Shown: positions 1 through 9,808, counted from the stretch's first letter. The stretch is DNA of 24,001 nt from Gnetum montanum (GCA_015680685.1 MNCI01003648.1:86461-110461); one strand, 5' to 3'. Notes: generated from the sequence alone by a model not told the origin. Program-made: numbers and translations.

Positions 1-703
1 TTAATCAGTTAATCAAGAACATTAAGTAACAGTGAAAATTAGCACACCATTAGAAATGGCTTCTTCTCATGCAATTAACTCACCTAAGGACAATACAGGA
101 GAAAGTCAGGATCATACGCATAACCGAAATCAACCATGTCCTCAACAATCTAAAGTCACATATACTCATCCCGATGAGTATGTGCCGTCTGTTGCTCATC
201 ATCTGTTGCTCGCCATCGTTGCACGTCACGTCAAGGTTATGCCACGCAGGCCAGTGTAGTGCACTAACCGAACCCTCGGTCATGGGAGACGCTAAAGTGA
301 TTCTTCCCCTTCCTCTATGAACACCAGGCTTGTCTGCTTCTTTCCTTTCCTGCATTCCTATTTCTCCTATCTTCCTATCTCTCTCACACAGCACGTCTGC
401 TTGAGCGTCACTATCCTAGCTCACTCACGCTGACTGTCGTCACATCCAAGTAACTCACACTTTGAGGAAATTTTTGGGGGGAGGGAACTCATGCTGCTTG
501 TCATTTTCAATCACTCACGCTTGTCGTCTTCAAACTGCTCATGCTAGGCACTTTTTTTCAACTCATGCTTTGGCTAAATCATTTACGCTTGCATCCCATC
601 TTTTCCATCCACACATGGTGCATTTTCTTCATCTTTTATCTTTTATTTTCTTTATTATTTTATTTTATTCTAGCTCATTTTCACTATTTCACATGCTTCC
701 AAG
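1..703 (+). other. Leader region of element 1 with scattered CTCACGCT-type motifs
   Basis: I see no convincing coding sequence here; the short open frames show no family signature. The stretch 375-600 carries repeated variants of ACTCACGCT (for example near 420, 508, 536, 560 and 587), spaced roughly 25-90 bases apart. The same ACGCTGA/TCAGCGT core recurs in the U3 of the 3' LTR of this element at 6707-7275. From about 600 the strand becomes strongly T-rich. A direct repeat of TCTGTTGCTC lies near 187-212. The assignment to element 1 rests on position and on the shared motif core. Confidence 0.45.
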
Positions 704-1188
704 GTAAATAATTTCTTATGCATGTTTAATTATTCTTCTTTTGCAAAATATATGTATGGCTCAGGTATCTAAAAGCTAAAACAAAATAAAACGAAAACAC
801 ACATGAAAAATTTAAATTACTCATGGCCCAGTATAGCCTTAAACTGCTACTCATGGTCGTACCGGTATGGCCTTAAACTGTCACTCATGGCCCGGTATGG
901 CCTTAAACTGCCACTCATGGCCTGGTACGGTCTTAAACTACCACACATGGCTCAGTATGACCTTAAACTGCCACACATGGCCTGGTATGGCCTTAAATTG
1001 CCAACCCCAGCCTGGTATGGTCTTAAATTGCCAATCCCAGCCTAGTACGGCCTTAAACTGCCATACATCTAGGCATGATGGTAAACTACCCTTGGTGTAC
1101 CATTGGTTACATTTTAAATGTAAAATAAATTTCTTAAGGAAAAAGGAAAACTCACCCTTGCTAACATAGCTCCTTGTTTCATTGGCAG
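704..1188 (+). other. Possible intron upstream of element 1 pol (Ogre-like)
   Basis: The right end has a good plant 3' splice site: a CTAAC branch-point match at 1160-1164, a T-rich run, and GGCAG ending at 1188, about 25 bases after the branch A. The proposed donor CAAG|GTAAAT at 703/704 is plausible but not unique; GTATCT near 766 is an alternative. Ogre elements are known to carry an intron between protease and RT. The interval would be 485 bases long and contains the 30-bp array. The pol frame begins just after the acceptor. The acceptor is seen in the sequence; splicing itself is inferred. Confidence 0.4.
827..1070 (+). repeat. 30-bp tandem array, 8 copies
   Basis: Eight consecutive units start at 827, 857, 891, 921, 951, 981, 1011 and 1041. 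All are 30 bases except the second, which has 4 extra. Each carries GGTATGG followed by CCTTAAACTGCCAC and usually CATGG; copies 6 and 7 end in CCCAG instead. Because the unit is a multiple of three, the array leaves overlapping open frames of 10-residue repeats, which I take to be a by-product. The TTAAACTG core is shared with the 38-bp array after pol and with the 29-bp repeats of elements 2 and 3. Confidence 0.93.
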
Positions 1189-1189
1189 G

Positions 1190-1597
1190 AGCAAATACAT
1201 GGATAGCAAACAACTTTTCATACCATTTTCTATCAATGGACCACATGGAGCGATTAAACGAGAAATCAATCTAGAGTCCATTGATTTAGACTCCCCAACA
1301 TACGATAATTTAGTGGCATCAACCCAAGAAATATTAGATTTCTTTAAAGGAATGACAAAATATTTGGACTTAGAAGCCGATAACATCACCGAAGATCCCC
1401 TAGTCGAAACCCCCATAACCACGTTAGATGGCGAGGTTAAAATTTTAAAACTAAGTGCTCTTTTAAATCCACAACTCGCCAATGACATAGCTCGAGTGCT
1501 AAAAGACAACATGAAAGCATTCGCTTGGTCTTACACTGACATGCCTGGGCTCGACCCTCGAATAGTCCAGCATAACATTATACTTGATCAAAACTAA
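1190..1597 (+). pseudogene. pol: Element 1 pol, N-terminal linker before reverse transcriptase
   Basis: An open frame with ATG at 1199 covers the conserved segment that lies between protease and RT in Tat-type polyproteins. It includes a segment ending FFKGMTKYLDLEADNI, and FAWSYTDMPGLDP near its C-terminal end, which is a hallmark just upstream of RT in plant Ty3/gypsy elements. The matching block is present in element 2 (15581-15940) and, shorter, in element 3. The ATG may not be a true start, because the frame could be entered from an upstream exon through the splice acceptor at 1188. The frame ends at TAA 1595-1597 because about one base is lost in the A run at 1590-1593; homology continues at once in another frame (from 1591). 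Confidence 0.85.
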
Positions 1598-2955
1598 GAC
1601 CAATGAAACAAAAAGCACACAAGGTCAAGCCTGAGGTAGCGTTGGCAGTTCGCAATGAGATCACGAAGCTTTATCAAGCTGACTTCATTTGAGCTGTAGA
1701 CTACGCTGACTGGGTATCCAACATGGTTATAGTCCAAAAGAAAAACGGGAGCATTCGTCTATGTATTGACTTCTATGACCTCAACGTTGCAACCATAAAG
1801 GATGACTTCCTGCTACCTAGCATCGATCAACTTGTTGATTCAACCATTGGGCATGCATTGTTATCCTTTATGGATGGCTTTTCAAGATACAACCATATTA
1901 GGATTAACCCCAAACATCAACTTAGGACAACTTTTATGACACCATGGGGTACATTTTGTTATACGATGATGCCATTTTGTCTCAAGAATGTCGGGGCTAC
2001 GTATCAACGAGCGATGACATTCATCTTTAGTGATTACATGTTCAACTCGCTCAATGACTATGTAGATGACGTTGTGGTCAAATCAAAAAAAATTGAGCAA
2101 CATGTACAAGATCTCGACTTGGTACTGAAACGTTGTCTAAAATACGAGCTTAGACTCAACCCGAAGAAATGTGTCTTTGGGGTCAAAACAGGCAAAATGC
2201 TTGGATTCATTGTATCTGAGATAGGGATACGAGTAGATCCGGATAAGGTTAAGGCAATAACAAATCTGAAACCACCTAGCAACCTTACTGAACTTCACGG
2301 TCTACAAGGTAGATTACAGTTTATCAAACATTTCATCGAAAAATTGATGGACAAGTTAAGGCCTATGCAACACTTATTACACAAGAATGTCCATTTTAAA
2401 TGGACTCCACAGTGCCAAGAAGCCTTTGAAAACATCAAAATGGCACTAGTTCAACTACTGACAGTTCATCCACCACAGAATAATAAACCATTTTACATCT
2501 ACCTTGCAACATTCGATTCATCCATCGCGTCTATGCTTTGTCAGAAACACGAGGATGGAACTGAAATCCCTATTTACTACTTGAGCCCTGCATTAGTAGC
2601 CTACAAACAACATTACAACGATGTGGAGAGGTCATGCCTTGTCCTTATCTTTTCTTTAAAGAAGTGACGACATTATCTCTTCTGTAACTAAGTTAATATC
2701 ATCTGTAAAGACAACGTGCTTAGAGCTATCACAAATAACATATATGAATTAAGAAAGATAGCTAGATAGAAAGCAATGATTGCTGAGTTTGACCTGCACT
2801 ACATAGCTCAATCATCAATTAAAGGACAAGCTATAGTCAATCAAATGACCGCATCATCGACGAAAGACCAAGCAGTGATCAACCTAGAGTTTCCTGATGA
2901 GAATGTAAACACAATAGACACAATACCTGATAACTATGATGTAATCTTAAACTTT
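1591..2955 (+). pseudogene. pol: Element 1 pol: reverse transcriptase and RNase H domains
   Basis: Copies element RNA into DNA and degrades the RNA strand, in cytoplasmic particles. Reading one frame, the segment shows KKNGSIRLCIDFYDLN, then SFMDGFSRYN, MTPWGTFCYTMMPF, and the catalytic YVDD at 2059-2070 with VVVKSK after it. The connection and RNase H domain follow (FYIYLATFDSSIASMLCQ, then IPIYYLSPAL). The frame is broken by TGA at 1690-1692 (former CGA), TGA at 2665-2667 (former TGG), TAA at 2689-2691 (former CAA) and TAG at 2767-2769 (former TGG). There are no indels between 1591 and about 2990. The longest uninterrupted piece starts within RT at 1723 and ends at 2667. Catalytic residues look intact, so inactivation is by stops alone. 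Confidence 0.92.
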
Positions 2956-3641
2956 GATGGAGCATCGACCTCCCAAGGAGGAAGTGCTATAGTAGTTANT
3001 TAGTTATCACATATCCCTCTGGGGAGATCTAACCCTTTTCTTATCATTTAAACTCTCCTTGTACTAACAACATAGCAGAGTACGAAGGTCTTCTTAGAGG
3101 TCTCATGGTAGCACTAACTTCAAAAACCACACGGATCATAGTTAGAGGAGACTCACAATTGGTCATCAATCAGGTCACAGATGTATACGCATGTAAAGCT
3201 TTACATTTACAACCATACTGTGACTTGGCAAAGCACCTGTTGAAACAATTCACAAATATAGATGTGCAACATGTTTCCAAAAGTGACAATACCATTGCAG
3301 ATGCACTTGCAACATTAACCCTAAACATTTCACCTGACATGTTTCATGCGTTGTCCAGTTCCATAACGAGTTGTGCCAAGCCCATAACTGACACTCCCGA
3401 CGAACTACCCATAGCATCCGTTAGCACAACATATGCCATGGAATGGTATGATGACATAAAGGAGTACCTTCTACATGGTGAACCACCTCAACATCTAACG
3501 AATGCTCAGAAGGACGTAGTGTGGAAACGCTCTTGGCAGTATGCACTGGTAGGAGACACGTTATGTCGCCGATCCTATGAAGGCATTTTGTTAGTGTGCA
3601 TTAGTAGCGTTGATGGCCAAACCATCGTGGAGCAAGTTCAT
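2776..3641 (+). pseudogene. pol: Element 1 pol: second, archaeal-type RNase H (aRH) and spacer
   Basis: This second RNase H domain is typical of the Tat/Ogre lineage and lies between the retroviral-type RNase H and integrase. The four acidic catalytic positions are visible: Asp in LNFDGAS (2956-2958), Glu in NIAEYEGLLRGL, Asp in VRGDSQLVINQV and Asp in TIADALATL. A frameshift falls between about 2990 and 3010, next to the ambiguous base at 2999, so the upstream half reads in one frame and the rest in another. A TAA at 3030-3032 interrupts the second frame. The spacer after about 3340 leads towards integrase without a clear domain. The N may conceal the true cause of the frameshift. Confidence 0.88.
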
Positions 3642-4676
3642 TAAGGACTTTGTCGAGGGCACATAGCACCCAAGGCAATGACAACCAAAATCAAATGTTT
3701 AGGCTACTATTGGCCGCATATGGAGTACAACTGTTTCTCCAAAGTCAAAACATGTAGCATCTATCAAAAACATGGTAATCTTATACATGTGCCACCTAAC
3801 GAGTTGCATACAGCTCAAATCACATGGCCTTTCCATAAATGGGGGTTAGACATCATAGGACCAATAACTCCCCCATCTTCCGCAGGACATAGCTTCATTA
3901 TAACTGCAACGGAATATTTCACAAAATGGGTAGAAGCTATTCCTCTTAGGAAGACCACATCAAAACAAGTATGCAACTTCATCCTTGACAACAATGTGAC
4001 TCGTTTTGGCATTCCAATGACCATAATCACTGATAACGAGCCACAATTCAGCAGTGTCGAAACCAAAACCTTTTGTGAGAGCCTAGGCATCAAACATTCA
4101 TTTTCATCATCATACTATCCTCAGAGCAATGGTCAAGCAGAATCCATGAATAAAATGGTCATCATGGTGCTTAAGAAAATGCTTAATCAAAGCAAAAGAA
4201 GATGGCACGAATAGCTAGTGTACACGCTATGGGCATATTGAACGACACACTGAACATCCATAGGTAAAACACCGTACAGTCTTGTTTATGGTTCAGAAGC
4301 TTTTTTACCTTTGGAGTTGTAGATACCTTCATTGTGGATCACACTCTCCGAACTCCTCGATGAAAGTCAAAACAATGACTCGTGCATTGTTGACCTTGAC
4401 TCAGTGGAGGAGGAACGAACACGCACACTGGATCACATCGAGTGGTACCAGAAGCAACAACGATGACGACATCAACATGACATTCACAAGCGCCCAATCA
4501 AGGAAGGTCACTTTGTCCTTAAGGCGGTCCATGAACACTTGGATAAATTCTCGACCAATTGGGAAGGTCCTTACTTTGTCACCAAAGCGTACAAAAATGG
4601 AGCGTTCAAACTAGCTAATATGGACAGTAACAAGCTTGCTCATCCAACAAATCACATGTACCTCAAGCCATTTTAG
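3642..4676 (+). pseudogene. pol: Element 1 pol: integrase
   Basis: Joins element DNA to host DNA in the nucleus. The catalytic triad is complete: Asp in WGLDIIGP (3849-3851), Asp in ITDNEPQF (4032-4034) and Glu in GQAESMNK (4140-4142), giving the exact D-x35-E spacing. The N-terminal HHCC finger is damaged: where family members have CxxC, this copy has C-S-I-Y, so one Cys is Tyr. The C-terminal GPY/F region is recognisable (NWEGPYFVTKAY, then GAFKLANMD), and the frame ends at TAG 4674-4676. Internal stops are TAA 3642-3644, TAG 4212-4214, TGA 4239-4241, TGA 4251-4253, TAG 4320-4322 and TGA 4464-4466, most explained by C-to-T or G-to-A. I see no indels and no chromodomain. Confidence 0.92.
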
Positions 4677-4707
4677 GTCTGAACAAAGCCTATGGTATAC
4701 AGATTGG

Positions 4708-5087
4708 TCCTGGAATCATGACAATAAACTGATACCAAAAATTGGTCCTGTAATCATGACAATAAACTGATACCACAGATTCGTCCTGGAATCATGACAA
4801 TAAATTGATACCACAGATTAGTCCTAGCATCATGACGATAAAATGATACCATAGACTCGTCTTGGCATCATGATGGTAAACTGATATCACAAATTTGTCC
4901 TGACATCATGATGGTAAACTGATACCACAGATTCGTCTTGGCATCATGACGGTAAACTAATACCACAGATTCGTCCTAGCATCATGATGGTAAAATGATA
5001 CCACAGATTCGTCCTGGCATCATGACGGTAAACTGATACCACAGAATGGTCCTGGCATCACAACCTAAAACTAATACCACAGATCAT
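4708..5087 (+). repeat. 38-bp tandem array, 10 copies
   Basis: Ten units of exactly 38 bases start at 4708 and recur every 38 bases to 5050 with no indels. The unit runs TCCTGGCATCATGACGG, then TAAACTGATACC, then ACAGATTCG. Variation is mostly C/T and G/A (TCCT/TCTT, GACGG/GATGG, GGAATC/GGCATC). A partial, diverged copy precedes it (4690-4707). The array begins 31 bases after the pol stop. The TAAACTG and CATCATG parts correspond to the core of the 30-bp array upstream of pol. Confidence 0.95.
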
Positions 5088-5290
5088 CTAAAATGACAAT
5101 AAACTACCACATTCTCATCTGCCAGAGTCCGCTAAGACTATAAACTAGCTCGCCTCTCCATAGTCCGCCACGACTATAAACTAGCATTGCATTATTCGCT
5201 ATGACGCTAAACTGGCAACATCCAATGGGTTATGACGTAAAACTAACCCACGACAGTCTACCAAGACTATAAACTGGCAACTTTTTCACT
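5088..5290 (+). repeat. Diverged tail of repeats with a GACTATAAACTAGC core
   Basis: After the regular 38-bp array the same type of core continues less regularly: TATAAACTAGC or GCTAAACTGGCA recurs near 5095, 5139, 5177, 5211, 5243 and 5270, each preceded by a short variable piece such as AGTCCGCTAAGAC or AGTCCGCCACGAC. I read this as degenerate older units of the same repeat system. Confidence 0.7.
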
Positions 5291-6374
5291 GGCCTACGAA
5301 TCTGTTGTTGTAATCAAATGGCGTATCTTCATCAACCTACTACATGAATTCATCACATGGACTCTGACAACATTGCTATTGCTTAATTTTGTTGGTCTGA
5401 GGTTGCACGCGGTGTCCCCATCCCATCGGTTGCATCCATGTTTAAAGTGTTAAGCTAACTCATTCAATCATGGTTTTCTTGTCTTCTTGGAGTTGTGTTT
5501 GCAGGATGACACCCAGAGGTGTTCGTACACAGATGCACTTCATCACGGAAATGAGGTACCACATTGTTCCTGATGCATGTAACCAAGTTAATCAAACTGC
5601 TCTCAAGTACATTCCCAGTTCCCCAAACATCCTTGATTCCCTAACATGTTCTCTCTACCTTGTTCAATTACATTTCCCAGATACATCCCAGTCATTCCAA
5701 AACTTTGAACACATGGTTGCACATTGTAACTCTCCAGGCAGTTGCAACACACAGCACAACACATGAAACAGATACAAGCACACAAGCACGAGTATAACAT
5801 TCAAAGAGAGATCTATCCAAAAAAAGGAGAAGAAAAAGAAAAAGAAAAAAAATATAAAACAAAAAAAATCAAAGAGCAAAATCCATCACAAGATCCTTGG
5901 CACTTCCCATACAAGCCCCAGGCGGGAAGGTACTTGTCTTGGAAGAAAACACTCGTGTCTCAAACAATCATGTTGCATCCCACCATGTGGCTTTGGCTGT
6001 TGGACAACGGGTTCCCTTTGACACTCAGCAAGGGTCCTGTTTCTCTAAAGAATGCACCACCTCATCGCGTGGCTTTGGTTGTGACAACGAGTTCTCTTAA
6101 ACAAGATACAAGAGTCTCGTTCCTCCAAAGAACTCACATCCCATGCCTTGGTCCCAAGTCCGCTAGATACTGGCTATTGACAAGGACCAACATGATGTGT
6201 TCACACAAGAGCATTCCTCTTTCCACAGTTAAAAAAACCACCCTCAATCTCACAGTTACATACCTTCTCTCTATACATCTCAAAACCTCATTTCCTGATC
6301 CCATGTACTTCTGAACACGGTGCGATGACATATGGCAAAATGCCAAAGAACAATGTTGGATGCTAAGTTGCTTA
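5291..6374 (+). other. 3' untranslated region of element 1
   Basis: About 1.1 kb between the pol-side repeats and the PPT hairpin. Open frames of 98 and 190 codons occur on the plus strand, but they have no recognisable domain, run through low-complexity Lys-rich sequence, and have no preserved counterpart, so I do not call them genes. A purine tract rich in GAAAAA lies at 5826-5880. A short two-copy repeat of about 75 bases (CATGTGGCTTTGGCTGTTGG / CGCGTGGCTTTGGTTGTG) lies at about 5988-6140. The part around 5470-5590 (GGATGACACCCAGAGG onward) resembles 23233-23300 in element 3, so this block is a true part of the family. Confidence 0.6.
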
Positions 6375-6453
6375 TGGTGTTTTGTACTTCTTTGTTGATG
6401 CCTCTCGAGTAGATTCCTCTAGACGTCAACAAAGAGGGGCCAATGAAACACCA
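6375..6453 (+). promoter_or_regulatory. Polypurine tract within a long hairpin at the 3' LTR border (element 1)
   Basis: The PPT, where plus-strand DNA synthesis is primed, is AAAGAGGGG at 6431-6439. An outer stem pairs TGGTGTTT (6375-6382) with AAACACCA (6446-6453), the latter being the first bases of the LTR after its TG. An inner stem pairs CTTTGTTGATG (6390-6400) with CGTCAACAAAG (6424-6434), overlapping the PPT start. The loop holds CCTCTCGAG and CCTCTAG. The same arrangement recurs in element 2. Confidence 0.8.
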
Positions 6454-6706
6454 CAAAATTTTGGCCTAGCACTTTTAGACAAGAATCAAGCTAAGTCATG
6501 TTGCTACCCAACATGAGTACAACATGACCAAAGTTGAGAGCCTCCAAAATGGCATGAAATGACATACAATGGAGCAAGAAATGGAGCAAGCAAGGTCCCC
6601 TCGAGGCCCACGGGTAGCTGCATCAACTTCCGGCATTTAGAATCAAAATTTTCAAGCTCAAAATGCTTGGTTTTGGCTAAGTATAATTTGGCTACATTTT
6701 CTAACA

Positions 6707-7275
6707 CTCCTCAACGTAAGGCTCAGCGTCACCAACTTTTGGAGCCCTGAAACTGAGTCAAAATAGGCCGAAATCAAGCATAGGGACCCCCCATGACCTT
6801 CACCAAGGTCCCCAATAGGTCCTAACCTCCAAAAAATCAAGATTTTGGCCTCAAATATGCCACTTTTGACTTGGTGACACTAGAGCTATTTTTCAGATGC
6901 TCCTCAGCGTAAGGCTCAGCATCACCAACTTTTGGAGCCCTGAAACTGAGTCAAAACAGGCCAAAATCAAGCACAAGGACCCCCATGACCTTCACCTAGG
7001 TCCCTAGTAGGTCCTAGCCTCCAGAAAATCAAGATTTGGGTCTCAAATGTGCCACTTTAACTTGGTGATGCTGGGGTTATTTTTCAAACGCTGCTCAGCG
7101 TAAGGCTCAGCGTCACCAACCAAAATAGGGCCAAAACGACATCCAAATCAGCCCAAATTTGGTACACAAAACCCTCATGACCCATGGCATGCATATCCAC
7201 TCTAAAAATGGGTCTCACAGATCAAAAAAGGGTTCAAATGCACTATTTTTAGGTCATACACTGTTAGTGATGTTC
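6707..7275 (+). repeat. About 192-bp subrepeats in U3 of the element 1 LTR
   Basis: Two near-complete units start at 6707 and 6900 (period 193), and a third, diverged unit starts at 7091 (period 191) with about 20 bases missing near its start. Each opens with CTCCTCAGCGTAAGGCTCAG, followed by CGTCACCAAC and TTTTGGAGCCCTGAAACTG, and contains CATGACCTTCACC. The repeats account for most of the extra U3 length compared with the element 2 LTR. Confidence 0.9.
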
Positions 7276-7447
7276 ACGCTGACGCTGGACACTGACGCCA
7301 GAACAGGCTGCGCACACATCAAAGCCAAATCCATGCACACTAGAGGCTTTGGTAGCACATAAAAAAAGCACAGATCTACAGATCTAGAGGCCAAACATAC
7401 AGATCCACTCTTGTACTTTAACATTCTTTGTAAATTTTTGCATTTTT

Positions 7448-7470
7448 CAGCGTATCAAGCTCTTACGCTG
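7448..7470. repeat. CAGCGTA...TACGCTG inverted repeat
   Basis: A perfect 7-bp inverted repeat with a 9-base loop (CAGCGTA at 7448-7454, TACGCTG at 7464-7470) lies after the U3 subrepeats. Its arm is the same TACGCTGA/TCAGCGTA core that recurs in those subrepeats and in the element 1 leader. Confidence 0.7.
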
Positions 7471-7632
7471 TGGATTACACACGTCAGCATAAGAGATCTT
7501 GGTCACACTGCACGCTGTACATTGTAACATTTCATGCATCCATTCAATGCATGTACTTGTCACCTGATCCAAAGTTTGCTCACCCTGCAACCATTGATCT
7601 TCTCCCAGATCCAAATCTCGCACCTAAAATCC

Positions 7633-7639
7633 TATAAAT
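7633..7639 (+). promoter_or_regulatory. Putative TATA box of element 1 LTR
   Basis: CCTATAAAT sits in the LTR after the U3 subrepeats and before the T-rich part. The element 2 LTR has CCTATAAAAA at the matching place, and the sequence after both shares an AGGTTC plus AAAATT block. Transcription start is not determinable from sequence alone. Confidence 0.55.
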
Positions 7640-8165
7640 CTCCTGTTTTTCCACTAGATTAAGGTTCAGAAAATTCAAATCATACACACTTAACAAATCT
7701 GGGCATTAATCTCATATGTTGGGCTTTATACAGACTAGACACTATACACCTGCAACCAAAAAAAACCTGCATCTTCCCAGCATCCATTTTCATCCATCGG
7801 GGCTAAACGTTCATCTTGCGAATCACTCCGCAACTGCGTTCTAACCGGTGCATATTCTAATTTTTTATTAATATAAATAGTTTGCATTTTTGCTTAGATT
7901 TTTGTAGTTTACATTATTTTTCCTATTTACATTTCTCTGTTTTCATTATTTAAATAGTTTATATTCATTGTTATTTTGTTTACGTTTGATTTTTCTTGCA
8001 TTCGTTTACGTATAACCCAACGTATTGTGATTGTGTATGTTCGGGGAAGTCCTCGTTTGATCCGCATGCAAACTATTTAAGGCACTTTGCCTCTGTTGAT
8101 TTCCAGCTTTTCCTTAGGTGAAGGCAGGGTCTTACTGTTTCATCCATAGATCTCTCGGTGTCCGT

Positions 8166-9808
8166 TCATTCCAGCCTCTCACCAACGATTTTGGATGGTA
8201 CACTGTACACCACCAAAAACTCTACAAACCTCTTCAAATAACTTGCAAAAAATTTAAAATGCATATGAATTATTGTAGAAGTGTCAACATGGAGTTTAAG
8301 GATCTCCTCTCAAAGCCTAGTAGCCAAAGTAGCCACCCAATCAAATTTGATGTCCTCCATCAGGACCTTCTTAAAGATCCGCCCCTATGCTAGGTAGATT
8401 ACCTTCTCTTGTGATAGCAATTTGAGAAATGCACAAGATCTAAACAAAGGATATGATTCCTTTGCATTAGGGCTCATGAAGCTATCAATTGAAATTCTAG
8501 AATAGCCTCTATTGGCACTAGGGCACTCTAGAACTTCATCAAAATAGCTTGATTCCCTTCCTATCCTAGTGGGAACCTTTGCCCCATCAGCAAGGACACC
8601 AAAAAAGTTGTGAAAGAGGCTAGCACCTACGTCCATATGTACCTTCACATCTTGGATGATGGTGCTAAAATGACCAACCTTCTCATTAAAGGAGTCAATG
8701 ACATGTAACATCTCCACAACAAAAATGAAAGGGATTGGTGTTATGAACACATTGAGCAAACTTGCACGCTACATGTTTGCTTGAACGTATCCAAGCACCT
8801 ATCCCTTTAGCCACTCTTGTGCTGATGTCACTTCACCAAACTTCAAGATGAGGGTGTCCTCATGATGTGAATGTGAAAGTGGTATAGTGACATCAGCAGA
8901 GATGGAAGGTCCTATGAAGCAATACCAAAGGTTAGCATCAATATGAGCAATTTCAACAACCAAGAAAAGCAATAGATCACCTAAAGCCATAAAACACTAA
9001 AAGATATATGTTTAATTTTTCTTTTCTTCTATAGTTTGAAGGTTCTAGCTACAAGGGTCTAATCCATGCTATCAACATCTATCGACCAATTGTACATTGT
9101 CCTATCATCCTCACACTTTTTGTATACGTGATTAAACTTGGAGGTGTGTTCATCAAAGTCCCCTCTTAACTATTGATACATAGAAATTCTAATTTGAGAA
9201 CTCTTTATGAATTCATCCAAAGTAGTTTGAGCCACTACTAGGATTTGATCATTGATGATCAAACCATTATCATTAAACTTGTACATGTAAGAAGTCATAA
9301 AATCAATGGACTTAGATAAAGTAATCAAGCCAAAGGCATAAAAGCAGTATAGTAACCATGTTTACCCCTATAGATGATACATGGTGCTAGGTAGGTTTTG
9401 GAATAACGCATGTGCTCTATGCTCCACCATCAAAGTATTGTCAGTATTATACATTTTGGCATTATCTAGATCTCTATGACGTAACATGGAATTATGGCAT
9501 CTTTTGGTTTCCCTATAGTCTTAGGAAGCGGCTTGTCAGTAATGTGCCTGGCAATTAGGCTAAATGCCTAAGGCAATAGGGTCTCCACAACAACCTTGAC
9601 TACATCTATAGATAAGTGTAACCATAGCATCACACTGAAGTTCCTAAGAAGGTAGGCAAGGAAGTCCCTTGCCCTAGGTTGGAACCACAATGAGAGCTTC
9701 CCAAAAGGCATGTCATGTGGTTGGTTGTTGGTCTTAGGCTAACCAATATAGCACAAGATACCAACTAGCTCCACTATGATGAGGACTATCCTCAAGAAGA
9801 CCTTGCAT
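8166..9808 (-). pseudogene. Unidentified decayed coding region on the minus strand
   Basis: Two long frames with scattered stops but no indels are readable: 9808 down to 9029 (about 260 codons from an ATG, with many stops in its first half and fewer later) and 8990 down to 8166 (about 275 codons). Clean stretches include TLDEFIKSSQIRISMYQ, DGAKVPTRIGRESSYFDEV and FFASYLKRFVEFLVV. The frame changes between 9029 and 8990, in an A/T-rich stretch that could be a decayed intron or a frameshift. In-frame stops in the second part lie at 8801-8799, 8771-8769, 8387-8385 and one near 8310. I do not recognise the family. It could be the antisense ORF known from some Tat elements, a host-gene fragment, or part of another transposon. 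Its orientation is opposite to all three pol genes. Confidence 0.5.

Larger units (their letters stand above)
1..8110 (+). mobile_element. Element 1: Ty3/gypsy Tat/Ogre-like LTR retrotransposon, 5' end outside window
   Basis: This is a partial element on the plus strand. In order it shows a leader, a possible intron with a tandem array, a pol pseudogene (RT, RNase H, archaeal-type RNase H, integrase), a second tandem array, a long 3' UTR, a polypurine tract and a 3' LTR starting TGAAACACCA at 6444. The dual RNase H arrangement assigns it to the Tat/Ogre group of plant Metaviridae. No 5' LTR, gag or protease is visible, so the element begins left of the window or lacks those parts. The right end is set only roughly, by the last block shared with the second LTR (around 8047-8095). 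It is the best preserved of the three copies. Confidence 0.85.
6444..8110 (+). repeat. 3' LTR of element 1 (end approximate)
   Basis: The start is fixed by TGAAACACCACAAAA four bases after the PPT; the same 15 bases begin the element 2 LTR at 19164. Inside are 190-bp subrepeats (6707-7275), a CAGCGTA hairpin (7448-7470), a TATA box (7633) and a T-rich U5. A block with AAGTCCTCGTTTGATCCGC at 8047 matches AAGTCCCTAGTTGATCTGCC at 20538 in the other LTR, so both ends lie near or just after these blocks. I could not find a convincing primer binding site, so the exact 3' border is open. This may also be a solo or unpaired LTR relative to anything visible. Confidence 0.75.

Noticed and set aside
803-1169. 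Overlapping plus-strand frames of 80 and 100 codons with 10-residue repeats
   Set aside because: They are produced by the 30-bp tandem array, whose unit length is a multiple of three; several frames are open at once and the matching regions of elements 2 and 3 are not open.
1114-1512. 132-codon minus-strand ORF
   Set aside because: It is the complement of the pol linker, which is conserved in elements 2 and 3 on the plus strand.
1586-1600. Programmed -1 frameshift at the A run before RT
   Set aside because: The site lacks a convincing slippery heptamer with a downstream structure, and the copy carries several stops elsewhere, so a simple 1-base loss is more likely.
3815-4093. 92-codon minus-strand ORF
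   Set aside because: Shadow of the integrase core, where the plus-strand frame holds the D,D35E residues.
827-5087. CRISPR-like repeat arrays (30-bp and 38-bp units)
   Set aside because: Units are directly adjacent with no unique spacers, and the context is a plant retrotransposon.
5742-6314. 190-codon plus-strand ORF in the element 1 3' UTR
   Set aside because: Lys-rich low-complexity start from the purine tract, no recognisable domain, overlapping open frames in other phases, and no conserved reading frame in element 3's matching segment.
8040-8200. Primer binding site complementary to a plant tRNA 3' end
   Set aside because: I found no TGG-led stretch matching the usual initiator Met or other tRNA ends after either LTR, so no PBS is called.
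8118-8393. 91-codon plus-strand ORF after the element 1 LTR
   Set aside because: It lies antisense to the better supported minus-strand remnant (8166-8990), whose frame gives more protein-like sequence.
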